Shown piece by piece: positions 37,301 through 47,579 of a DNA stretch of 64,000 nucleotides. This DNA is from Dactylellina haptotyla (Eukaryota > Ascomycota > Orbiliomycetes > Orbiliales > Orbiliaceae): the NCBI GenBank assembly GCA_031310005.1, contig CM062380.1, positions 434,001-498,000 on the forward strand. Direction: 5' to 3'. The stretch's first letter is position 1, and each line of letters begins with the position of its first letter. Position numbers and translations under genes: made by a program. Under the pieces are notes generated by a model. It was given only the letters and a program-made list of their open reading frames with translations, did no database searches and was not told the origin of the DNA.

Positions 37301-40097
37301 ATTAATATTAAATACTCGTACGAAAAGTGCATAGTAATCTAGTTCAATAGTATCTCGTGGTAGAATTACCAACCCCCACGATTCTTTGCAAGAGTGCCTT
37401 ACAGGATGAGATACTTGTGTAGTTAAGGGGTACTTGGATGATTTCCTGTTTCCCTCCTTCTCGAATTCTCTACCTAAAGTAAAAAGAACCTCATCAGCTA
37501 CTAGATTCTATTTTCACCGAATAACGGTCCAGCCCGTCCATTCAGAAATAGGAAATAGATTCGTTGGCTATATCCAGCGAGATATATACTTCAAAAGATC
37601 GCTACGGATCTAGGCAAAGAATTGGCAGGAACCGTTGGAAGTTAAGATTTTTCAGGGGAACCTCGAGAACAGAACAGCATTGAGGACGTGGTGGCTTGCT
37701 TCTAATACACTGTATGTCCATTCGTTAAATAATGGGTTTAGTTATCGGTTTGGTACACATGGAGTCGGAGCCTCGATCGAAGATCAAGAAGGCAGGTGGA
37801 TGCACTGGAGATAAGACGATTCTCGTATTCGACTGACCACGAATATGCTCGGCTGAGAGCGGCGGATGGACAGCAGTGCTTGTATTGCCTCCCGGACCAA
37901 CAACCGGGATTCGGCCCAAATACCGGAACTGAACCAAACCACGGTGCAGGTGAGCCCCCCGCTCTCTAAACCAGTACATAGACGAGACGAGCACTAGGTA
38001 ACCAAGCCAGGGTACCAAGCAGCAGTGCTAGCATGGTCAGCTTACCCCGCGATGTTCTCGCCGTTCGTTGATTAGTTATACAAATACGATCTGATTTGTA
38101 TTGTGTTGCCGGTGTTATATTTCCCATTGTTGTTGCAACATGAGAGGTTTCAGCTCGGTCATCATGTAATCAATTTTTGCATTTCCATGAGCAGAGCGAT
38201 GCAATGTCTTAATAGAGAAACAGGCCGAACACGCGTATGAGACCACTCGGTTGGCCCGGCCGGTGTCGTTGATTGAGCTGCTGCAACGGGTGTCAACATG
38301 CTAGCGGATTACCTAGGCCTTTCGAGTCCTAAGATGCCCTCGAGATGCCTGAGTCGCGCACCCCCGCCTCGCGCACCCCTGCGGCCGCTGCTGCACTCGA
38401 AACTATTATGATTTTCCATGTGCTAGTGGTGGTTCCTCCTGAACCCTGCCTGACAAGCGGCTAGAAAAGTTGATCATCCTTGCCCGCATGGCTGGACACT
38501 TGCGCAACTTCCGCTTCGAGCGAGCCATGTAGAATGCGATTTTATATTGATTGGGAGGGCACGGAATCGGTTGCCACACAAAGCACAATTCCAACCACTT
38601 GTACTGGTAGTTGCGCCTTCGAAGTGCATGCTGCTGCCTAGATGGTGGTTACCATTCTCCATCCTAACTATCTCCCAGGCTTTTATCGGTCGCTCAGCGC
38701 CTTCATTCGAATTCGCTTCCAAGTGCGAAGGACTGAACACCCGACCGCCCAGCTGCCCAAGGATGGCAAGTCCTCTTGGAAAGCACAGCTAAGTCTGCTT
38801 AAGCTCTTGCCCAGACTGGCCAAGTGTGACTGACATCACAGTCCATCATGTTGCCGATTCTCCGACCAGCACCGGCATCGTTGGGTCTCGTGCTAGTTTG
38901 CCGATTTGAAGCCACTAATCGAGAAGCTCCTTCGGATTGCCTCGCCATTGTGATTGGCTGTTGCCGTTATCGCTGCAAATATTATCAAATAAGGACGCTT
39001 TGTTGCCTGGGCACTTCCACCTTGGGAATCGATTAACACTATCTCCTAAAATTACAACAGGAGGCGATAGATTGTGTTGAGAAACGAAACAAATTAAGCT
39101 GCGCATCCGAGGTCAAACATCATGCTCACCGTTACAATTGACTGAAAGGTCTCGTAATTTGGGTCATCCAATGCGGGGCCGTTCGATCTTATCAGAGGGC
39201 AGTTCTTTTGGCGCTCATATGAAACTGGTTCTGCAAAAGGACTTTTGCCCTCTACGATTCCTCTTGAACTGCAAATTTTGCAATAAAAAATGCAAGGCGG
39301 CGGGCGTCGCACAAACCCTTCTCCTCCCCAAGAGACAGTATCACGAGAGGGCAATTGCGGTATCACAAAGCTGACCATTGAACTCTCTCAGAAGTTAAAT
39401 CTCAACATCAAATTGTCTCCTGCGGGGGCGCTCTTTCTTTTTCCTTCTTCTTTTCTTCTTTCCTTCTAGCCCCCTCCGTCGCCTTTAGGTCTTTCCTAAA
39501 TCGATTAGATACCACCCCCATGTCACTTGCCAACGGGGGCCTGTCTTTGGAGTCGAACCCTGCGGGCGATATGCATGGAACCTGCCATTGGGTGCGATAT
39601 TTGCCTGATCGTCGTTCGACCGAGAGCATATTTGCTCCTCCTCTCAGGTTTCCCGGTGTTTCTTGCGACAGTCAATGCAATGGTACAGCAGCAGACCGTG
39701 TCGTACAATTGAAGGGTGATAGTGCTCAATAAACATCTCCTAACCAACGAACAAACCCTGCTAAGTAAATCTAACACACTAGAATCCATCTGGAACTTCC
39801 CAAATGTTTCTCCCAGGACTTTCAAATCCCTGGACCACCTTGGATGTTATCTTGCCCAACAGAGATAACATACTGTAGGCATTTGCCTTCCCAAACTGGT
39901 TCGTAGAATGCATATATAAGACAATGGAATTCCCGCCCAAGAATTCCAAGATCTTGTCTTCGCTCTCCAGGTGAATCAAGCATCTCTTGATTCCATTTAA
40001 CCTCCCAGTTCTTTCCTGGTTTTTTCCTATGGTGAGAACCTTATATCTCTCATAAGTCGATCTGAGAGAGAGTCCACCGCAACAACCCTCAAGCAAG
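34363..40097. other. Gene-free block, 5.7 kb
   Basis: No frame here has a recognised motif or plausible splice chain, and the longest ORFs are about 65-128 codons on overlapping strands. Small items: an orphan TATATAAG at 35082-35089, a T12 run at about 36879-36890, a GCGCACCCC duplication near 38357-38380, and the pyrimidine tract at 39431-39468 listed separately. Old, mutated repeat sequence is possible but I could not identify an element. Confidence 0.5.
39431..39468 (+). promoter_or_regulatory. Pyrimidine-rich tract upstream of the OPT gene
   Basis: An almost pure C/T stretch ending in CTTCTAG, about 630 nt before the OPT start. Such tracts occur in promoters of strongly expressed fungal genes and before 3' splice sites, so it could mark a promoter or the end of a 5' UTR intron. 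Confidence 0.3.
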
Positions 40098-42479
40098 ATG
40101 CTCCGGAATTTCAGAAATTCGCTCGGGGGTCGGTCTACCGACGCTGCGGCGTCCGGTAATGACGCGATCGACTCCGCTGAGAGACGTGCCTCGCAGGTCT
40201 ATAGCTCTCACCAGTATGATCCTAACTTCCCATCTGAGAAGCTCGAGGATCTCGGCGCAGCTATCGCCAACCACGACATCGAGAAGGAACAAGCGATAGT
40301 GGAGAGCACTGAAGATGACTCTCCCTATCTCGAAGTCCGAGCTGCCGTAAGAAATTACGACGAAGATGTTCCATGTAACACCATCCGAGCATGGGCAATC
40401 GGTCTGTTCCTTGCAACAGTGCTCTCCGCTATCAACATGTTGTTCTCCATGCGTGCGCCATCTATTCTTATCACGTCCATCGTCACTCAGTTGCTTGCTT
40501 ACCCAATCGGCCGCGGATGGGATCTTGTCATGCCCAAGAGAACTTTCAAGACTTTCGGTCGTGAATGGTCGTTCGTCCCAGGGCCTTTCAATACCAAGGA
40601 ACACGTTATCTCTGTGGTCATGGCCAACGTCTCCTTTGGAGGTGGTGCTGCGTACTCCACTGATATTCTCTTGGCCCAAATTGCCCGTTACAAGTTCGAC
40701 TATGGTTGGGGTTTCGCTCTTCTCTTGACATTCTCGACCCAATGTCTTGGCTTCGGTCTTGCGGGATTGTGCCGTCGTTTCTTGGTCTGGCCAGCTGCTA
40801 TGATCTGGCCAACAAACTTGGTCAATACTTCCCTTTTCTATGCCTTGCACGATCACTCCAAGGCCAACCCGATTTCTGCCAACGGCTGGAGCATCTCCAG
40901 GTACAGGTTCTTCATGTACGTTCTCCTTGGCAGCTTCGTCTGGTACTGGATTCCCGGATGGCTCTTCACTGCCCTCAGTGTTTTCGCCTTCCCAACCTTC
41001 ATTGCGCCCAACAATGTTATCGTCAACCAGTTGTTCGGAGGATGGACTGGTGTATCGCTTATCCCAATCACCTTTGATTGGACTCAGATTGCAGGATATA
41101 TCGGATCCCCTCTTATTCCACCATGGCACGCCATCGGAAACACTGTCTTCGGCACGGTGTTTTTCTATGTCATCTGCTCTATTGCTATCCACTACAGCGG
41201 CGCCTGGTGGTCTGCCTATCTCCCAATCTCTGACTCGGGATCTTACGATAACACTGCCAGGCAGTACAATGTCTCCCGTATCTTGGATGACAACCATCGC
41301 CTTGATGTTGCCAAATACGAGAGCTACTCTCCATTGTTCCTTTCTACAACCTTCGCCATGTCTTACGGTCTCTCTTTCGCTGCCATTGCCGCCGTCATTG
41401 TGCACACTTACCTCTACCACGGAAAGGAGATCTGGTTCCGCATGAAAGCCGCCCGCAACCAGGAAGATGATATCCACATGAAGCTCATGAAGAAGTACAA
41501 GGATTCTCCAGATTGGTGGTATCTTGGATTCTTCGTCGTCATGTTGGGTATGGGTTTCGCCTCTGCTCTTGCTTACAACACTGGTCTTGAATGGTGGGCG
41601 TTCCTTATTTCCATCGTCATTGCCATCGTCTGGCTCGTCCCAATCGGTATGATTCAGGCCGTTACAAACATCCAGATTGGTCTTAACGTCATCACCGAGT
41701 TCATCATCGGTTACATGACTCCCGGACGTCCTATTGCCATGATGATGTTCAAGACCTTTGGTTACATCACCATGTCCCAGGCCCTTAACTTCACTCAAGG
41801 TTTGAAGCTCGGTCACTACATGAAGGTCCCACCCCGTACTATGTTCTGGGCCCAGGTTACTGCAGCCCTCTGGACTTCTGTTGTCCAGGTTTCCGTCATG
41901 TACTGGGCACTCGGTGCCATCGATGGCATCTGTACCAAGTCCGCTGTTAACCACTTCACTTGCCCGAACGCCACTGTCTTCTTCAACGCCTCCATTGTCT
42001 GGGGTGTCATCGGTCCCGCAAGAATGTTCTCTTCGGGTCAAATCTACTCTGGTCTCATGTGGTTTTTCCTCATCGGTGCCGTTACTCCAATTATCTTTTT
42101 CTTCCTTACCCGCAGATTCCCCAACAGCTTCCTCCGATATGTCAACTGGCCAGTCATCTTCTCCGGATCCGGTTTGATTCCTCCAGCCACCCCCCTCAAC
42201 TACCTTGCCTGGGGTATCGTCGGATTTATTTTCAACCATCACATCCGCAAGAGATTTTCCGGCTGGTGGGCCAACTACAACTACCTCACATCCGCTGGTT
42301 TGGATGTCGGTCTTGCCCTTTGCACGATTCTCATCTTCTTGACCTTGTCTTTGACCGGCAAGGAACCTCCTGTCTGGTGGGGTAACACCGTTGGCCTCAA
42401 CACCATGGATGTCAACGGCGAGGCCATCCAGAAGCCTGTTCCGGAAGTTGGCTTCTTCGGTCCATCCGAATGGCACTGA
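40098..42479 (+). CDS. OPT-family oligopeptide transporter
   Basis: A single exon of 793 residues with about 14-16 membrane segments. After a polar N-terminus of about 85 residues comes the OPT signature region: TIRAWAIGLFLATVLSAINMLFSMR, YPIGRGWD, GPFNTKEHVISVVMANVSFGGG, and later GYMTPGRPIAMMMFKTFGY, LKLGHYMKVPPRTMFWAQ and WPVIFSGSGLIPPATPLNY. OPT carriers bring tetra- and pentapeptides, glutathione or metal-siderophore-type ligands into the cell with protons. The substrate of this one is unknown. Codon use is strongly C-biased, as in highly expressed genes, and this also leaves the antisense strand open over the full length. Confidence 0.96.
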   Translation: MLRNFRNSLGGRSTDAAASGNDAIDSAERRASQVYSSHQYDPNFPSEKLEDLGAAIANHDIEKEQAIVESTEDDSPYLEVRAAVRNYDEDVPCNTIRAWAIGLFLATVLSAINMLFSMRAPSILITSIVTQLLAYPIGRGWDLVMPKRTFKTFGREWSFVPGPFNTKEHVISVVMANVSFGGGAAYSTDILLAQIARYKFDYGWGFALLLTFSTQCLGFGLAGLCRRFLVWPAAMIWPTNLVNTSLFYALHDHSKANPISANGWSISRYRFFMYVLLGSFVWYWIPGWLFTALSVFAFPTFIAPNNVIVNQLFGGWTGVSLIPITFDWTQIAGYIGSPLIPPWHAIGNTVFGTVFFYVICSIAIHYSGAWWSAYLPISDSGSYDNTARQYNVSRILDDNHRLDVAKYESYSPLFLSTTFAMSYGLSFAAIAAVIVHTYLYHGKEIWFRMKAARNQEDDIHMKLMKKYKDSPDWWYLGFFVVMLGMGFASALAYNTGLEWWAFLISIVIAIVWLVPIGMIQAVTNIQIGLNVITEFIIGYMTPGRPIAMMMFKTFGYITMSQALNFTQGLKLGHYMKVPPRTMFWAQVTAALWTSVVQVSVMYWALGAIDGICTKSAVNHFTCPNATVFFNASIVWGVIGPARMFSSGQIYSGLMWFFLIGAVTPIIFFFLTRRFPNSFLRYVNWPVIFSGSGLIPPATPLNYLAWGIVGFIFNHHIRKRFSGWWANYNYLTSAGLDVGLALCTILIFLTLSLTGKEPPVWWGNTVGLNTMDVNGEAIQKPVPEVGFFGPSEWH

Positions 42480-42825
42480 GCGGCGCCTCGTTGGGGTCGG
42501 TCTATATATCTCCTTGAGCTCAATTTTTTCATATCTTTGTTCCATATAGTTCATCTAGATGTTCGATGACTGCGCCCCGTTTTCTTTCATGTATTTATCT
42601 TTTTATATACCCTCACTAGTTTCAATGAACTGAATAATCTCTATACTTTGTCCATTACCACTCTTCGTGAATTATCTCGCGGGTCTATATATTTCAAATG
42701 CCCGTATCATATGAATACTGAAATTAAATGAATATATTGATATAAATGTAATTCTGAAGTATATGTTGTTATAGGATACGTTTAGGCTGAGAAACATGAG
42801 CCCTATTGACATATTTTCTATATCA
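42480..42825. other. Convergent intergenic region
   Basis: 3' flanks of the OPT and SLC35F-type genes; AT-rich, nothing else seen. Confidence 0.5.
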
Positions 42826-44196
42826 TCAGGCATCCTCAATACCAGCGCCAACACCTCTGCCAACTCTAGTCCTCATTCTCCTCTTCGCCGTACCAATGCC
42901 CTCGTGGCCTCCAGTCTGGTCCTTCCCCAACCACGGCTTCACACTGTCATCTCCGATCCCACTGGCATCCATGACATAGTAAACCACCAAGCCAATGAGG
43001 ATAAGAACGAAAGCGACAGGGTAGAGATAGTGAACTCTGTACCCAAACACGTGGATACCAATAATCAATCCCCAAAAGTTGGCAGTCAGCAGCGAGATAT
43101 TGAAGAAAGCCGCAGAAGACAACCGGAACAACACGGGCGTCACGGTATAGAACAGAAACAGCACCAAGTTGTACCCGATCAGATACCCGGCGACTTTTCC
43201 GTTCCACGTAGCCGTAGCGATGGACGTCCTATCAAAGATCGCGGCCTGCGTTCCGTTTATCAACATACCCCAGAACCCCAACTGGCCGATGACAACGTAT
43301 AGAGGCTTCTTGGATACAAAAAACTCTTCAGTAACATTGCTGAACCCGTAAAAGGTGGCGCCGAGCAGCATGAACAAATCACCCTTGAGCACATCTGGTG
43401 CGCTGTTGAAATCCCCGCCCTGCAACTTGTCGCTGCCGATGAGGATGCCCATACCAGCGCAGCAGACCAGGATGCCAGCGACCTGAGACCAGTGGTATCG
43501 CACTTTGAGCAGAGCGAAGGAGAGGATAACCACGACCACGATGGCCCAAAAATTGATGAGTTCAGCCGAGAGGATGGTGGTATATCGGTACGCGAGGACA
43601 ACGAAATAGTTGCCTTCAACGTCGAAAAAGGCCAGGATGAAAACTATCGAAAAGATGTTAGTTATGAATCCCCCCGGTAGCCAAGATAAAGCTAAGAGGG
43701 TTAAAAAAAAAAAGAGAATGCTACGCTTACATTTCCACCCGTCCTTCCAAACGATATTCAGCCATCCTTTGAAACCTTCTTTATGGATCGTAAAGCTGGT
43801 GTAGCAGATATTGAGCAGGGCATAGTTGATGAAGGTCTGAAAGGCAGGGAAGCTGGTACCCTGTTGGATGAGCAGGGTGGTGAAGGTATTGGTACTCGTA
43901 ATGCAGAGGGCCAAAAATTGTCTGTATACGGGCGGTAAAAAGACCAGTTAGTTTGGTGATATAGAGAGCAGATTTTCAACGACGCGACATTTAAGTCTCA
44001 AAACGTACCCGATCACCAATGTCAACCAAAACCTCTTGGAGGTATAAAATCCGAGAAAGGACTTTTTAGTCGTTGCCAACGAAGTGCCGTCATCGACACG
44101 AGCGACGGTGACAGGGGATTTGGAGTCCGAAGGCACGCGCTGAGCTTCGATGCCGCCAGGAAAGCCTGTCGGATTCGAGCTGTCCGAAGCCGACAT
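42826..44196 (-). CDS. SLC35F-type (drug/metabolite superfamily) transporter
   Basis: Three exons (44196-44009, 43921-43731, 43643-42826) give 398 residues. A polar N-terminus of about 50 residues is followed by ten hydrophobic segments. Family signatures are TSTNTFTTLL in the first helix, ILAFFDVEGNYFVVLAYRYTT directly after the second intron, GDLFMLLGATFYGFSNVTEEFFV, and SSAAFFNISLLTANFWGL near the end. This matches the SLC35F1/F2/F6 group of the drug/metabolite transporter superfamily, located in endomembranes or plasma membrane with poorly known substrates. The acceptor at 43644 was chosen because it restores the DVEGNY motif and has a CTAAC branch site close by. The C-terminal tail is basic. 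Confidence 0.9.
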
Positions 44197-45472
44197 CGCT
44201 CCTTTTGAGATGTCGGCGGTCGATTAAAAGAAGAATAATATTGTGTATCTAGTGTATACTAGCGATTTTTGGTGGTAAAAACGTTTAATTTGTTTTTTTA
44301 GCCTTGGGACCAATAACAAGGTGAATCAGGTGATTCTGGGAATGGTGAGGATAATTTGCGACGGCAGAGACACCGTCGACTTATTGTGCAGTGGTCAATT
44401 GATAGTCTTTTCTCTCTCTTTCAGATGCAAGAAACTGGGGGAGTGTTTTCCGATTGTGAAGAACAGGAAGGAGGCGAAGGAAACGAATTTCGGGGTTGAG
44501 AAATAGAAGAACCCGGGATAGAAAGAGGGGAAGCGGCGAGTTTTTATGCAAGCTCCATCACAGGGCCAATAACCACCCTGCCAGCGCTAGTCCAGAATTC
44601 GAATCTCGATATCTACTTTGCTTGGGTCAAAGTTGCATGTGTGTGTGTGCGTGCGCGCGCAACATTGCATTGGAAGTGGGCCAAGTAGCTAGTAGAAAAA
44701 ATTTTAACATTTCGAATTGTTGTTTGTGCGGCACACAAAATATGACGGGACGGAAAAAACTCTAGCTCGTCGCTCAAACTAACCCCTCTTGTGAGAATCT
44801 GAAAAACCTGGAATTTTCGGTCAAGTTGGAGCACTGCAACTAGGCGTGGGGGTTGAGTATTAGTCATGTCGATTTGAAGGGCATCCTAGCTGGAACCATT
44901 TGGTCGTCGCTCAGCACGCAGACAATCAATTTCTGCCTGGTTGACGGGAGCGGCGCGGGTGTAAGCGAATTTTCTTGAACCCGGACTTTCTGCATCTATC
45001 GGTACTTAGTCTTGTCGTAAGATATGCAATACCTATAACGTTAAGCCCTGATGGCGGGGCCTGGGTATAATACGAGATCAGTCCAAAAGCGCAATGTAAT
45101 GCCTGTGAGCGCTCGAAGTGTGTTAACGCGCGGTATCCTCCAATCCTAGTGCACCTCTCTAACTAGCGCCTGATCGCTGGAAGAGTATGACGAACGGGTT
45201 CTGGCGCAAGGACTTCAAGCAACTACAGCAGAAATAAATAGAGTTACCCCAAAAAACGAGATTTTCTTTGAATTTTTCCGTGATTATAGGTTTTATGAAG
45301 AAAATACATATATATTAAAGAAAAAGAAACAAGCCCAGTCTATTTATACTACGCAATGAAGCGACCACATGCAATGCTAAATCCCAGGATCCCAAAAATG
45401 TATGCCATTTTATACAAGACAATTAGTCTCTTTTTTCGCCTCCGATCCCACGCCACTCTTGCTTAAGAGAAT
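44197..45472. other. Intergenic, 1.3 kb
   Basis: 5' flank of the SLC35F-type gene and 3' flank of the GH17 gene. It contains the TG/CG microsatellite at 44638-44660. No gene seen. Confidence 0.5.
44638..44660. repeat. Alternating TG/CG microsatellite
   Basis: A 23-bp run of alternating purine and pyrimidine (TGTGTGTGTG then CGTGCGCGCGC), a sequence type prone to slippage and Z-DNA. Confidence 0.85.
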
Positions 45473-47579
45473 TTACAAAAGGAAGAAAGCAGCAACGAGG
45501 GCCTGAACGGCCACGAAACCCATGGTGGCCTTGACGGCGAATCCAGAGTTTGGTGCATCGGTGGCCTGAGCACCGCTAGTTCCAGTGGATGTTGGTGCGG
45601 AAGTGGCATCAACAGCATAAGTAGATCCTATAACAAGTAAACAATAAGAGTTAATTCAATCGAAACAGTACGAGACATTCGCTACTAAATGTAAATCGGC
45701 AATCGACAACGTATGAAGGAGTGTGTGGTATAGAGGTGGTATAGAGGTGGTGAGTGACTCAGCGTAGAAGGGTAGTGAGAGGGTAAGAGCGTGTCTCCGT
45801 GTCTGGAGGCCGATGACGTTTCGAGATACTTCCTAGTTTTGCTAGGCGGGCTAAGATCGCCCGTACACCGCGTAAACTGCTTTTCAAGCTTCGTTGATGG
45901 AACATATTGCTTGACTCGATCGCTAGCAATTCGATTCGGGGCTTTTGTGTAGTTTCGGTGGATGGCTTTGTGTAGCCAATTTCATCGATTTATCCTTCGT
46001 TCAAAAGCTATACCCCGAACATTGCGAATACGACAAGTGCAAAGATTCCACCGACAGCTCCTCCAAAAACAGATGCTAGATTCGTCGAGCCACCGCTCCC
46101 AGAGGGAGCCGGAGAAACCGATGGGGGCGACGACGATACCGCGGACGACGAGGACGGCGACGAAACTCGGGTTTCCGGCGAAGCAAGCGAGGAACCGGTG
46201 GAGGTAACGCGGATGGGGGGAACGGTGGAATTCGCCGAGGAGGGAGAACTCGAGGTGGGGTCTGACGTAGGGTTTGATGTAGGGTTCGAGGAGGGGGCTG
46301 AGGTAGGGGTTGAGGTTGGGGTTAAGGTGGTATCTGTGGTGGGAGATGAGACGGGATTTGAGGTGGAATCTGATGCGGTACCAGATGAGGGATCGGAGGT
46401 AGAGGAAGCGGGAGGAGGAGGGGGGGTAGACGTAGTAGGTACGGTAGAGGATACGCTAGAAGTGGTGGTAGTTAGAGTAGACATACCGGATGTTTGAGTA
46501 GCCCTTGAACCACTAGTGGTGGCGGGAGAGGTGCCGGTTGTAGCAGTTGCGGCCAATGGGCTGTTGACTGGCTTCGCGTTCTTGCAGCTAAGGTCATAAT
46601 ATGGCTTCAAGTCCTTATCAAGGACACCGAACTCGGTCGCCGGTGCATCTGGGTCGGCATCACGGAGCATGTACCACCAAGTCTTATACTTTCCAAAGAT
46701 GGCGCAACCGATCTGGTTCCAGTATTGCTGAGCATCGGGCACGTTGGCCTTGGCGAGGTTCATGTCCTTTCCGGCGACGGGCCAGCCAGTCTCGGTGATC
46801 CAGACTTCTTTTCCAGTAGCCTTTTGGGTGGTCTCATAGGCTTGCCAGAACAGATCTGCGGCAACGTCGATGGAGTTGGCCATGGTGGATTGGAAATAAG
46901 GATAGGCGTCGAAACCAATCCAGTCCAAAGCGTCGATGACGGGCTGGTTGGTGCCATTGACCCAGACTGTCCAGGTATCAACGTGACCGATTTGAACCTT
47001 TGACAAGGGAGTACCAGCGAGGGCTGCTCGGACCTGGTTGATATATTTCACGAGATCGTTCGGTTGAGCGCCGATGCCGGACTCGTTCTCAATTCCCATG
47101 ACGGAGTTTCGGTAGAGATCCTCAGAACCGACGGAGAGACCGACGACGAGGTCGGTGAACTTGGTGCCATATTGCTTGATGGCCTTTGTGAGGGCGGATA
47201 TTTCATTGTTGACGATCTCAGGGCCGGCGGAACACCAGATACCGAGAAGGATGCTAGTCTTGGTGTCGATAGCAGCCTGAAAGGCGGTGATCGGGTCATC
47301 CTTGCTGGGTCCTTGCTGTATTTGAGAGGCACGTTAGCGAGTGTGATTCGCGAGAGCACAGGTTCCGCATCTTACAATCATAGTGTACAAGCGAGCACTG
47401 GTGAATTTGCCGGCAGCACCAGGGAGCTTCTGGGCGAGTTCGAACTCTTCCTTGAAGTCATTGTACACCTTGATCTGGCCATTGGCCTTTGTAGCGCCAT
47501 AGTTGAAACCGAGATATTCGTCCGCGTTGACGGCAGCAACCGCGGCGAGGACGCTGAGAACCAAGCTCTTTCCCACCAT
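45473..47579 (-). CDS. eglC: GPI-anchored GH17 endo-1,3-beta-glucanase, two possible 3' ends
   Basis: Common part: exon 1 (47579-47376) and exon 2 from 47315. It has a signal peptide (KSLVLSVLAAVAAVNA) and a GH17 domain with the acid/base Glu133 in SVGSEDLY and nucleophile Glu243 in VWITETGWP. The enzyme cuts or remodels beta-1,3-glucan in the cell wall. Form A reads exon 2 to the stop at 46008 (503 residues). It has a Ser/Thr/Pro-rich stalk of about 180 residues and a GPI-type C-terminus (GSGGSTNLASVFGG, then a hydrophobic end). Form B splices a GTATGT donor at 46486 to an acceptor at 45628. It continues in frame through 45627-45473, giving 395 residues ending NSGFAVKATMGFVAVQALVA plus a hydrophobic end, also GPI-like. 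Phases fit exactly. The symbol refers to the Aspergillus EglC type by similarity. Confidence 0.9.
45725..45751. repeat. Short tandem repeat GGTATAGAGGT
   Basis: An 11-bp unit occurs twice, with a partial third copy. It lies in the segment that would be intron in form B of the GH17 gene and 3' flank in form A. Confidence 0.75.

Noticed and set aside
40089-42554. An open frame of 821 codons antisense to the OPT gene
   Set aside because: It mirrors the C-biased codon use of the OPT gene and encodes a composition-skewed sequence (many Glu, Gly, Asp and Val) with no motifs; the sense strand has all OPT signatures.
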